Source of the DNA: Aptenodytes patagonicus
Lineage: Eukaryota; Chordata; Aves; Sphenisciformes; Spheniscidae
Length of the DNA: 64,000 bases
Reading direction: 5' to 3'
Assembly (NCBI RefSeq): GCF_965638725.1
Contig: NC_134952.1
Location: 54,352,065-54,416,064, forward strand
Part shown: one piece after another, positions 31,801 to 40,529 of the stretch
Position numbering within the stretch: position 1 is the stretch's first letter
Layout of the letters: every line of letters begins with the position of its first letter
Made by a program: the position numbers and the translations under genes
Notes under the pieces: model-generated
The model's input: the letters and a program-made list of their open reading frames with translations, nothing else
Databases searched by the model: none
Told to the model about the DNA's origin: nothing

Positions 31801-32339
31801 AAGCCGAAAAGAATAGTGAAGGTTTGCCTCGGTTTCTTTTTAAAGAAAGCAAACCATCAACGTCCCGTTTGCTCGAAAACATCCAGTTGTTTGTGGAAGG
31901 TGGGCCCCAGGCGCCTGCAACGCGCTAAGCGCGCTCAGCCAGCCTAATAAACTAATAAGGTTGCTCATTTTATGTCACCGCCGCATGGCTTTGAGCTGCT
32001 GTGCTCCCTCGCTCCCTCCTTGGCTTGCGAGTTATTCACGTTTGAAAAAACATATCTACCTCATACTGTGCCCATCACTTTGTTCTCAACACGCCTATTC
32101 ACATGAGTAAACCTCCACTTTTCCTCTTCAAGCGGGCGGTAGTGGCAGGAGGGGAGGCTGCTCGGAAGGGAAGTTAAGATGCGTGCACGGAGTTATTTCC
32201 CTCTCCACCACCTTTGGGGAGCTATTGTTGGCCGAACAAAAGAACTTGCTCGCGGGGGATCGGGACCCTGCCGAAAACGTGGCAGCTCCGTGTGCAATGC
32301 ACATGTGCTGTCCCGGCTGCAAACGCCACCGTTTCTTCA
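25801..32339. other. Intergenic region upstream of ATOH1
   Basis: No gene is recognised. The region includes a perfect 13-bp hairpin at 28293-28322 and an octamer motif ATTTGCAT at 30233-30240. Two low-repeat, homeodomain-site-rich stretches (about 29985-30125 and 31540-31760) look like conserved noncoding elements. GC rises again from about 31 kb towards the ATOH1 island. Open frames at 31090-31641 and nearby are without recognisable domains. Confidence 0.6.
28293..28322. repeat. Perfect 13-bp inverted repeat with 4-nt loop
   Basis: The left arm gaaacactagtat (28293-28305) is the exact reverse complement of the right arm atactagtgtttc (28310-28322), with loop caga. The arms contain ACTAGT. 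It does not belong to any recognised element. Confidence 0.95.
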
Positions 32340-33033
32340 CCTACCGGGTACCGCGGGGCCTCCCCGCGCGGCCCCGGGACTAACGTGTTAAAATCAAAGG
32401 CGTACACTCGGCAGCCCCGCAGCTAAACCCCCGCAAAGCAGCGCAGCGCTTCGTTCACGGCCGCCTGCAGGGTCCGGGCTGCCGGGGCGCCGCCGGGGCA
32501 CCCCGCGGCAGCGTCCCGGGGCAGGCAGCGCTCCGTACCGCTGGCTCGGGCAGCGTCGCTGCGGCCTAAGCGAGTGCCGGACGGACCGACGGCTACCCCC
32601 GCCCGGCGCGGGGAAGCAAGGCGCCGTGCCCGCCAAGGCGGGCATTTGCCGGAGCCTCCGGGGTTCGGCCGGCGGGGGCTGGCCGGGGACCCGGCGGGGA
32701 AGGAAACGGATGCTTCCCCCGGCGGGCGCGACGGAGCGTCCTCAGCGGTGGCAGCGGCGGGGGGGGGGGCGGGGGCCGGCGGGCGCCGGTTCCCGCCGTC
32801 GGCGGGGCCGCCCGCCGCTGCCCGGTGCGGGGCGCCGCGCTGTCAGGGCGCTCCCCGACACCCTCCCCCCCCCCCCCCCCCGCCTCCGCACCGCCGCGCG
32901 CGGGGCGGCCGCCAGGCGCGCGCCTCCCCGGGCGGGGCGGGACCGCGCGTGCCGCCGGCCCCGGCTTCCCCCCCGCCCCATCCCCAGCCTCCGCTCCCCC
33001 GCGCCGCGCGCCGGGCGGGCCGCGCCCCGCGCG

Positions 33034-33192
33034 CCATTGGCTCCCCGCACGCGCCGGCCCCCGCGCGCGCGCCATTGGCCGCGCCGACACGCGACCGGCG
33101 CGAGTGGAGGGCGGGCGGCGGGAGGGGTGGGGCGCGAGGGAGGGAAGGGGGGAGCGGGGGGGGGGACCCCGGCGCGTGCCGCTCCTTAAAGG
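33034..33192 (+). promoter_or_regulatory. ATOH1 core promoter: two inverted CCAAT boxes and TTAAA
   Basis: CCATTGG (an inverted CCAAT box) occurs at 33034-33040 and again at 33072-33078, each followed by GC-rich sequence. A TATA-like CCTTAAAGG lies at 33184-33192, about 110 bp further on and 124 bp before the ATG. A start site some 25-30 bp after the TTAAA, near 33215, would give a 5' UTR of about 100 nt. This is inferred from motifs and spacing; no transcript data are available here. Confidence 0.5.
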
Positions 33193-33315
33193 GGGGCGCG
33201 GCGCCCGGCCGACACCGGAGACGTCGGGCCGCCACGCGCGAGGCAGGCGGGCACCGCCGCGAGCCGGCCCGGCCCTGCCCTGCCCCCATGGGCGCGCGGC
33301 GCCCGCGCTAGAGCC

Positions 33316-34185
33316 ATGAGCCTGCCGCGGGCCGCGTGGGCCGAGGGCGCCCGGGAGCTGGGGGCGCCGGAGCCGCCGCTGGGGCCGGAGGCGGGCGGCT
33401 GCGGCTTCGCCCCGGGCTGGCTGGGCGTGTGCTGCGCCGCGCGCCTGCCCGCCGCCTCGCCCCGCTACCTGCTGCCCGGGGAGGAGGAGGAGGCGGCGGC
33501 GGCGGAGGGGAGCGCGGCGCGGGGCGGCGGGAGCGGCCCCGGCGGGGCGCGGGGCACGGCGGCGGGCGGCGGGCGGCCGCGGGGCGGCGGCGGGCCCGGC
33601 CTGCGGGCGCAGGTGAGCGGCGTGCAGAAGCAGCGGCGGCTGGCGGCCAACGCGCGGGAGCGGCGGCGGATGCACGGGCTGAACCACGCCTTCGACCAGC
33701 TGCGCAATGTCATCCCCTCCTTCAACAACGACAAGAAGCTCTCCAAGTACGAGACGCTGCAGATGGCGCAGATCTACATCAGCGCCCTGGCCGAGCTGCT
33801 GCACAGCCCCGCCGCCCCCCCCGACGCCCCCGGAAAGGCCGAGCACCGCGGGGCTCCCTTCGAGCCGCCCTGCGCCGCCGGGGCCGGGCCGCCGGCGCCG
33901 CCGCCGCCGCCGGGGCCGCCGCGAGCCTCGCCCCCCGGGCACGGCAGGACTCGCTTCCCCCCGCCGCCGGCCGCGGGGTGTTACTCGGTGCAGCTCGACC
34001 CGCTGCACTTCCCCTCCTTTGCGGAGGGCGCCCTGATGGGACAGAGAGCCCCTTCCCCCGCCCTCCTCATGCCGCAGCCCGGGCAGCCGCCGCAGGAGAG
34101 GAGCAAAACGTCGCCCAGGTCCCACAGGAGCGACGGGGAGTTCTCGCCCCGCTCCCACTACAGCGACTCGGACGAGGCCAGCTAG
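33316..34185 (+). CDS. ATOH1: ATOH1, atonal-type proneural bHLH transcription factor
   Basis: This is a nuclear DNA-binding activator that pairs with E proteins on E-boxes and specifies cerebellar granule neurons, dorsal spinal interneurons, inner-ear hair cells and gut secretory cells. The single-exon product is 289 residues. The bHLH lies at about residues 106-163: basic region with [13 protein letters not shown], helix 1 [12 protein letters not shown], loop [10 protein letters not shown], helix 2 [17 protein letters not shown]. The C-terminal tail from [16 protein letters not shown] to SDSDEAS is the typical ATOH1 end, and [13 protein letters not shown] before it is also family-typical. 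The start is supported by [16 protein letters not shown], which aligns with the mammalian N terminus containing WAE..ELG. The protein is shorter than human ATOH1 (354 residues). The regions between conserved blocks are glycine-, alanine- and proline-rich low complexity, matching the extreme GC content. The frame is intact and ends in TAG. Confidence 0.98.
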   Translation: MSLPRAAWAEGARELGAPEPPLGPEAGGCGFAPGWLGVCCAARLPAASPRYLLPGEEEEAAAAEGSAARGGGSGPGGARGTAAGGGRPRGGGGPGLRAQVSGVQKQRRLAANARERRRMHGLNHAFDQLRNVIPSFNNDKKLSKYETLQMAQIYISALAELLHSPAAPPDAPGKAEHRGAPFEPPCAAGAGPPAPPPPPGPPRASPPGHGRTRFPPPPAAGCYSVQLDPLHFPSFAEGALMGQRAPSPALLMPQPGQPPQERSKTSPRSHRSDGEFSPRSHYSDSDEAS

Positions 34186-34713
34186 GGCGGGGGCGCCGTC
34201 CCCAGCACGCCCCCCCCCCCCCACCTCGGGCCGCGCCGGGGCCGCGGCCGCGGCCGCCCCTCGGAGTACGGACTCCGCCGCGGGGTGAGCAGCCGGCCGC
34301 GGTGCCGTCTCGGATGGCACCGGCTCCCCTCGGTCGCTTTGAAATCCGCCCCCTCTTCTCCCACCCCCGGGCAGCTCCTCGGTTTGTCCGGGGGAACGGC
34401 TGTTAGCGAGCGACTGTACCCGCCCGATCTGCCAGGGTTGGGTTTTTTTTTTTTATTTTTAGTTACCACTTTTAAAGTTTCTTTTGCCTAGAAGTCGTTG
34501 TCGTTCCCTCCTGCCAACACGCCGCCCTGCAGCGCGGAGCCCGGCTTGCGCCGCCGGCGAGCAGACGATGCACAAGGAGAAAGCCTGGCCCCGCTGCCGC
34601 TGCTGCCCGGCGGGCGGGGGTGCCGCCGGCGCCCTTCCCACCCGGGCCTGCGCCCGCGCTGACACCCGCGTCTTCCGGGACACCGATCCTGCCTTGGGTC
34701 GTTTTGCTGTGGA

Positions 34714-34714
34714 A

Positions 34715-34741
<27 letters not shown>
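34714..34741. repeat. (CA)n microsatellite in ATOH1 3' UTR
   Basis: Fourteen uninterrupted AC dinucleotides. It lies in the transcribed 3' UTR and is probably length-polymorphic. Confidence 0.95.
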
Positions 34742-34746
<5 letters not shown>

Positions 34747-35166
34747 TAAATAACGCACCGTCTTGTCCCGTAAATAGCGGAGAAAACGTGGATTTTTCCT
34801 TAGCGCACCACATCGGCGTCTTTTGGGGGGAAACCTGGCGCAAGCACTTTATCAGCGGCTGGAGATGCGATTTCGAGAGGAAAGCTACAAGCTAACTGCC
34901 AATTGGAGACCAATATTTAATTAAGCCACTTAATCCTAACGCTCTCTTAAAAACGAAAACAGTTTTGTCGTGTCAAACTTTTATGTCCGTTTTATTTTGC
35001 TTTTGTGGTAATAGGAAACGTATTTATTATGGAGTGTTTGCTACTATTTCTGCTTCTCTTTTTAAAAAAAAACAACTTTTCTACGACGAGAATCGTTTAT
35101 TTTAATTTTAGCAAAGCCAGCTGCCATTGTTTTATGTATTTTAATTTTAAATTTTTTTTGAGATCA

Positions 35167-35172
35167 AATAAA
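35167..35172 (+). terminator. ATOH1 poly(A) signal
   Basis: AATAAA lies at the end of the AT-rich 3' UTR, about 980 bases after the stop. GC-rich sequence resumes about 40 bases later, so this is the natural transcript end. Confidence 0.75.
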
Positions 35173-35199
35173 CGTGGGGAAAAAACCAAAACCAGCCTG

Positions 35200-36630
35200 A
35201 AAGCGCGGTCGGGTTCAGCTTTTCTCCTCGCGCGCCCCGAGCCGGGGTGGTGTCAAAACCCGGCGGCGGAGGGTGAGCGGGACAGCCCCCGGGAGGCGAT
35301 GGCCCTGGGAGCCGGCAGACCGCGCCGGGCGGGCGGGACGCCCCGGCTCCCTGCGGAGGGACGGCGCGGACCCCGGGGCCGGGGTGGTCTGTGCCCCGCG
35401 TGGAGCAGGGCTGTCCCCGCTGCCTGCACCGCCGGGATCGGGCCCCATCTCCGCCCCGCCGTTCCCGGCTGAGCCGGGGTAATTGCAACAAGTGCAGGGT
35501 GAGGGGCTTGGCGCTGCTCGGTAGCCGCCTGTCCCCGCACCCGCCGCTCGACTCGCATCGTTCCCTTCTCCACCGCCCCCCCGGTCGGCGCCACGAGAGG
35601 GTCCCCCCACGGAGCCTCGTCTGTCTCGCGGGGGGAGGTGTAAGCCGTGCGGAAAGGGCTGGGAGCGGGCGGGGAAAGCCGGCGGGTTTTTGGGGTATTT
35701 CGGTATCAACGCGAGCAGCGCGGCGGGTCGCCGGGGGAGCAGGATGTGGCCCCCGGGCTCGGGTTAAACCCCGCGGGGGGCTGATGCTTTGCCCAGCCTG
35801 CCCGTGACGCCAGACCCGGGGCTAAGCCGGAGCCGTGCCGGTGCCGGGGTCCCGCCGGGTTCAGCAGGTGACACCTGGGGGGGGGTCTAAGGAGCGATCA
35901 GTTAACCAGGCGCGGACGGGAGCGAGCGGCCCCCGCGGGAGCGGAGCCCGTGAGAGTGTCGCTTTCTCCTGCGGAAACGGAGCACCTGCCCCCCCGGTAA
36001 CCCCGGGCTGCCGCCCTGCCCTGCCCGCCGCAGACACCCGCGGCCGCCGCTGCCGCCGCCCCGTACCTGCCGAGGCGGGGTACGGTCCCGCAGGGTGAAA
36101 AGTTCGTCGGTAGGGTCATTTCCCTTCCTAGAAAAAGGCCGGCTTTTTCGGCGTGGGTCACCTTTGGTTTACGGCATTTATTTCTGGGCTCTGGGAGCCG
36201 GTCTCGCTTCTTAGGGAGCACGCGTGGGCTCCCAGCACGGGAGTGATGCGGGGGAGCAAAATGTCACCGACCGGGGGGGGGGGGGCTGGGGTTGTCGTTT
36301 TGTTTATTTGTTTTGTTTGGGGTATGTGCCCAGCGCGGGTGAAGCGGCTGCCGCCGTGACGCGGGGCAGCACCCCGCGGAGAGGGTCCCGGGGGTGCCGG
36401 CGGGGCGGCCGTGGGTTGAAGGGGTGCGCGCGCGCTCCCTCGGCCCCGCAGTCCCGGGCGCTGCCTCCGCGGCTGCGGACACGCGAAGGGGGGTTGAAAA
36501 GCGCAGATCAAAACCCTCCCCGCTCCCTGGGACGGGGTCCCTTCCCCCGACAGATGAGCGCACCGCATGGCGCAGTTGGTGCTCGCAGCTACAGCGCAGC
36601 GATCGCTGTCTGAGGGTCGTCGTCTTCTTT
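35200..36630. other. GC-rich flank between ATOH1 and its 3' enhancer
   Basis: CpG-dense sequence with long chance open frames on both strands and no recognised protein. It contains a double E-box palindrome at 35865-35877, further CACCTG or ACCTGC E-box-like sites near 35984 and 36064, and a G-run at about 36272-36283. Confidence 0.6.
35865..35877. promoter_or_regulatory. Palindromic double E-box (CAGGTG-A-CACCTG)
   Basis: Two E2-type E-boxes in perfect head-to-head arrangement share a single central base, 1.7 kb downstream of the ATOH1 stop. CAGGTG is bound by several bHLH dimers and by ZEB/SNAIL zinc-finger repressors; the internal AGGTG/CACCT also resembles T-box half-sites. Which factor uses it cannot be decided from sequence. 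Confidence 0.5.
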
Positions 36631-36639
36631 TTTTTTAAA

Positions 36640-37080
36640 CACTTCTTTGAAAGAGACACCCAGCCGCATTTCCATTTTAAGGTTCAGCTATAGAGTTTGC
36701 ATAACAACCGCTTGGCAGCCCCCCTCTCTTACACTCCGTTAACAAGCTGTAACGTATAGCTGCAGGTTGCTATAATCTCATTAATATTTTGGAAACTTGA
36801 ATATTGAGTATTTCAGACTGCTCATTCCCCATATGCCAGGCCACTCCCGCTATGCTGGCTGGTTCCTTTCTCTCCATTATTAGCAATTAGCTCCTACCTT
36901 CCAAAGTCAGATCCAAGTATCCAAGATACTAGCAAAGGAATCAACTATGTGTTGCAAGCTAAGCATGCTTAATATCTCCCAAACAAACAAAGAGACAACA
37001 TTTCTTTAAGTAATGAAGATGGATAAATCGCTTTATTGAGCTTGCGACAGTGTTTGTTTTGTATAGACTAGCGCAAAGTT
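36640..37080 (+). promoter_or_regulatory. Probable ATOH1 3' enhancer, segment A
   Basis: This is an AT-rich, non-repetitive island of about 440 bp inside otherwise GC-rich DNA, 2.5 kb past the ATOH1 stop. The mouse gene has a well-studied two-part autoregulatory enhancer about 3.4 kb 3' of its coding region, and this position and composition fit its first part. Motifs visible: a TCF/LEF-like CTTTGAA at 36645, an exact SOX-POU composite TTTGCATAACAA at 36696-36707, CAGCTATA and AACAAGCTG near 36686 and 36740, and tandem homeodomain cores ATTAG/CAATTAG at 36879-36890. The assignment rests on position and motif content, not on an alignment. Confidence 0.6.
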
Positions 37081-37639
37081 TTTTAACAAGAGCGGGGACG
37101 CGCACCAGCCCCTGGATGCAGTTTTGCCCGCTTTGCCGCTTCGTGGGGTTTTATCATCTTAAACGGGCTTTTATTTGAAAAGGGCGAGTCAGAAGCGCAC
37201 TATCCGAGCGTTAAATTTTGGCTGAACGCTAAATATCCTCCAGGGTGTGCAAAACGACCGGGGCGGGGGGGGCGGCTGGGGGAGGTGGTCGCCTTTGTGC
37301 GAGGCGCACGGCGGCTCCGTCGCCTTTTGAGCCCGGGTCGCCGGATAAACCTCAGCCGCGGGCTCCGGTGCGGAGCTCTGCCCGCCGGTTTCGGCGGCGG
37401 GTTTTAGCGCGGGGATTTCGGGGGGTCCGGAGGGGGGCGAGGCGCGGCGGTGGCGGGGAGGGGGGGCGAGTGTGCAGCGCGGCGGCCGGAGCGCATCGCT
37501 CACTGCCTTGCAGCTCTCCGGCTGCTGTTTGCTCAACCTCTGGCCTCGGGGAGGGAGGAGGGAGGGAAGGGGGAGAAAGGGTTAAACCCGGCGAGGGGAG
37601 ACCAGAAAAGCGCAGGGACCACGGGGGGGGTGGAGGGGA
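37081..37639. other. Spacer between enhancer segments A and B
   Basis: GC-rich sequence with G-runs (for example 37434-37470). No conserved-looking motif or gene was recognised. The A-B spacing here appears longer than in mammals, probably through GC-rich expansion. Confidence 0.45.
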
Positions 37640-37880
37640 GCTGGCCGTGGGGCCAGTGTTTCTTAATTAGAGCGGGGCGGACAATGCGATGGGGCGGACA
37701 ATGCGGGGGACAGGGGGGCTGGGGGGCGGGGGGGGGGGGCTGGCCTCGCTCCCGGCCGCGGTGCGCCGTGTCTGGAGCGGAGCACGCGTTGTCAGCTGGT
37801 GAGCGCAGCGGCCTTTCAGGCGGCTCCCCAGGGAGCTGCGCGCCCGCGGTGAGCTCCATCGTCACCCCCTCCCCTCCATC
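37640..37880 (+). promoter_or_regulatory. Probable ATOH1 3' enhancer, segment B with E-box
   Basis: Segment B begins with a homeodomain-like CTTAATTAG (about 37662-37670), followed by a 17-bp tandem duplication in which GGGGCGGACAATGCG occurs at 37674-37688 and 37691-37705, giving two SOX-like ACAATG cores. The key site is GTCAGCTGGTGAGCGC, with E-box CAGCTG at 37793-37798, 3.6 kb after the stop. This closely resembles my memory of the autoregulatory E-box of the mouse Atoh1 enhancer B, through which ATOH1 sustains its own expression. A trinucleotide CAT/TCC-rich stretch follows at about 37870-37910. The identification is from recognition, not alignment. Confidence 0.65.
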
Positions 37881-38188
37881 ATCATCATCATCGGCCTCCT
37901 CCTCCTCGGCGGCCCCCCACCCCAGCCGAGCACAACAGCCAGCATTCAAGCCCCCTTCCCTCCCTCCCCTCGCACAACAGCAGCGCAGTGGCAGCCACGC
38001 CACCTCCCAGCAACCAGCAGCACGCGAGGGCACCGCCGGGGCACCTGAAAGAGTCAAAGCCAAAGAAAGGGAGACAAAGGAGGAGAAAAGGATACGCAGG
38101 AACGGCCCAGCGTGTCTGCTCCGACAGCGCGGAGAGGCAGGCGCCCACAGAGGGACGGGCGAGCCCACGCGGAGGCCGGCACGCACGG

Positions 38189-38230
38189 GCGCGCACACGC
38201 GTGGACGCATGCACACGCGTGCACACACGC
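38189..38230. other. Alternating purine-pyrimidine stretch (Z-DNA-prone)
   Basis: Bases 38189-38203 and 38205-38230 alternate purine and pyrimidine strictly (GCGCGCACACGCGTG, then ACGCATGCACACGCGTGC and onward), interrupted by one base. Such CG/CA alternation favours Z-DNA. Confidence 0.7.
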
Positions 38231-38747
38231 TCACAGAGGTCCGAGCCGCTGCAGCAGGGATGGAGACACGCAGTCACCCCCCGCTTCCTACCGTGCAGGA
38301 GCAGGGGGAAGCGCCCCGGCCTCTCTCCGCCCCACAGCCCCGGCCCCGCGTGGGGCACCTGCCAGCTTGGGCTCCGCTGTGCACCCCGGCACAGGTGGCC
38401 CCACCTCTGACGCTGCCACCCACGGGCACCGACCCCGGCACCCGGCAGGAGCCATCCTCGGGTCCGGCCACCCGCCCACGCACCTGCCCGGGACGTGCCT
38501 GCCCGGGGAGAGCGGGGAGAGAAAAATGCGGGGAAAGGGACGAGGGGGCGGCTTGTGCGTGGGTGAGGCGGGGACCTTGGCAGCCCGGCGCGGGGACCAT
38601 CCTCTCCGCGGGCAGCCCAGCCCCGCAGCGCCCAGGCTGGGGCGAGGAGCCGCCTGCGCTCCCCGGGGACAAGGGGGCGAGTTGTCCGGCCCGGGCCAAG
38701 TCCTTGCAACGCTGCAAGGGGCTTTGCCTGGGGCAGGGTGTCCGGCA

Positions 38748-38767
38748 GGGCCGGGGCCGGGGCCGGG
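38748..38767 (+). other. Putative G-quadruplex, (GGGGCC)-type
   Basis: Four G-tracts of three or four bases are separated by CC, equal to about three GGGGCC hexanucleotides. It fits the standard G-quadruplex pattern on the + strand. Confidence 0.7.
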
Positions 38768-39663
38768 ACGGCGGCGCGCAGCCGGCAGCCCTCCCGGAGC
38801 TGGGGTCTGGCCCCGGAAAGCCATATGCTTCTCTACCGCCATCCCCCCGTTTAACTTCAGGCTGACTCTCCCGAAGTCCTTTTTTCAGAGCTGCTGCACC
38901 CCCCGGGGAGTTAGGTGAGAGCGCGGCTCCGCTGACGGCGCTGCTCTTGTGCGGTGAATGCCCTGCCTCTTTCGGCTTTGGCCATTTCCAGGCTGCCCCG
39001 GAGCGGGGAAGACAGAGAGGCCTCTTCTGAAGTGCTATCAAATGGCACAGGATGCCTTTGGGAGCCCAGCCAAGGCGTGTCAAAGGCGGTTTGAGCGGCG
39101 AGCCATTTAAACGCTACAATGGGTGGCTTTCTGGCGTGTGCTTTTCTCCCTCCCCGCTTAGGACCGGGAGGAGGGAGGAAGGCGTTTTTACCGAGCTGCT
39201 ACGGGGATGGGTGCGACACCCCCCGGCCCCCCCAGCCCGGTGCCGCAGCCGGGCGCTCCACAGCGGCGGAACGGCCGGCCCTGCCCCGTCCTGCAGCCGG
39301 GAGCGAGGAGCGCTCAGCTCCTCTGCCGCTTCCCGCAGCTTTTCGCCCCCCGCTCGCTTTAACCGGGGATGCTCGGTGTGTGTGGGTGCCGACCCGCCGC
39401 ACCCGCTTCAGCGCGGCGGGTAGCCGGGACTTGCGATGGGAGCTTGTGCCGAGGCGGGGATGGGCTCTCTGTAGCGCTGCCAGGGAAAGCGAGCTTTGGG
39501 AGGGGGAGAGCAAATCTCCCCCGCTTATGAAGAGATTTCTTTCTGTGTTTCACCCCAATTTGTTTCCCCGTCCTCTCTCCCCGCCCCGGCTCTCCCCTCC
39601 CGTTATTTCCCCTCTGCTGCCTTCTTCTCTTCCTTTCCCGGTCCCCTGCGGCGGACACCCCCT

Positions 39664-39718
39664 TTCCTTCTTTCTTTCCTTCCTTCCTTCCTTCCTTCCT
39701 TCCTCCCTCCCTTCCTCC
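39664..39718. repeat. (TTCC)n/(TTTC)n pyrimidine microsatellite
   Basis: A tetranucleotide TTCC/TTTC array at the end of a longer pyrimidine-rich stretch starting near 39540. Confidence 0.9.
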
Positions 39719-40448
39719 CGAGGCAGCAGCCCCGGAGAGGCGCGCTGCTGCCGCCGCCGCCGCCGGGGTGCCCGGGAGAGCGGCGGGCGGCGGCGCGCAC
39801 CCGCCGCGGGCGAGCGGGGCTGCTGCACTTTTATGGGGCGGTTAATCAACTGCACGTCAGCGAGACAGCGCATCAGCCCATCTGCTTGATATATATTCAG
39901 GAGGGCTCCAGCCCTTTTGAAGTCTAATTTCTTCCCCGGGAGAACGCGCTGGGTAATTTACCATCATTTCATAGGCAGGGCGGCCAGCGGGTTAACCCTT
40001 TCCCCAAGCGCTGCCGCCGCGGGTTTTCCTCCCGAGCGAGCAGCTTTTAATGCCTCGTCGCCTCACCGCGAACTTGTAAAAGTGCCTCTTTAATGGTACG
40101 TGACTCGCCGAAATAAGACACCCAGCCCACCGGCACGGTAAACCTCTCTTCGGCTTGTCGGATTGGTGTTTAAAAGACCTGTTTGGGACAAGCAATTCCC
40201 TCGATCCCACCGGGTCAGCGCGTATAGTTTCATCTCCAACCACCCATTAATATTTTTACGTTTCAAGATCTTTGGTTTGGGGTTTTTTTGTTCCCATCCA
40301 ATGCTCAGCAACACAGTTTTACCCAGAGGCAGAAGCAAGAGGTGCATAGGATGGGCAGCGAGCAGCGCATCGCGTACGGTCGGCGGTGCAAAACCGCGCT
40401 GCAAAGTCCTCTTGCGAAGAGAGTAAAACAGAGCCGTTGCCCGGCAGG

Positions 40449-40529
40449 GGCGTGCTCCCCGGCGCCCCCCCCCCCCCCGCCGGCGTGCTCCCCGGCGCCC
40501 CCCCCCCCCGCCGGCGTGCTCCCCGGCGC
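40449..40529. repeat. Three-copy GC-rich tandem repeat (31-33 bp)
   Basis: The 17-bp core ggcgtgctccccggcgc occurs at 40449-40465, 40482-40498 and 40513-40529. The copies are separated by C-runs of slightly different length, so the period is 33 then 31 bp. It is a local minisatellite. Confidence 0.9.

Larger units (their letters stand above)
32340..34330. promoter_or_regulatory. ATOH1 CpG island
   Basis: The sequence is continuously GC- and CpG-rich from about 1 kb upstream of ATOH1 through its whole coding region, with long C and G runs (for example 32866-32881 and 33157-33166). Such an island over the promoter and single exon is usual for developmental bHLH genes. It explains the many overlapping long open frames on both strands, which are not genes. 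Confidence 0.85.
34186..35190 (+). other. ATOH1: ATOH1 3' UTR
   Basis: The sequence runs from the stop to just after the AATAAA at 35167. The first half is GC-rich with a C-run (34210-34221) and a (CA)n tract. The second half, from about 34890, switches abruptly to AT-rich with TTTATT-type elements, as expected for an unstable regulatory mRNA. No intron is needed. Confidence 0.8.
37881..39000. other. GC-rich region 3' of enhancer B
   Basis: CpG-rich sequence open in several frames (one + frame runs 37450-38865). It holds a Z-DNA-prone alternating purine-pyrimidine stretch at 38189-38230 and a (GGGGCC)3-like G-quadruplex motif at 38748-38767. No protein family is recognised. Confidence 0.55.

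Noticed and set aside
32593..34320. 575-codon open frame on the minus strand over ATOH1
   Set aside because: It is the antisense shadow of the ATOH1 coding region in CpG-island DNA, where stop codons are rare. Its translation is Arg/Pro/Gly low complexity without any domain.
33336..34406. 356-codon open frame on + overlapping ATOH1 in another frame
   Set aside because: It is an out-of-frame reading of the GC-rich ATOH1 exon, dominated by Arg, Ala and Gly. The bHLH lies in the frame starting at 33316.
37450..38865. 471-codon open frame on + across the probable enhancer B
   Set aside because: Several other frames are also open here because of the GC content. The translation is Pro/Gly/Arg/Ser-rich with no recognisable domain, and it overlaps a regulatory segment.
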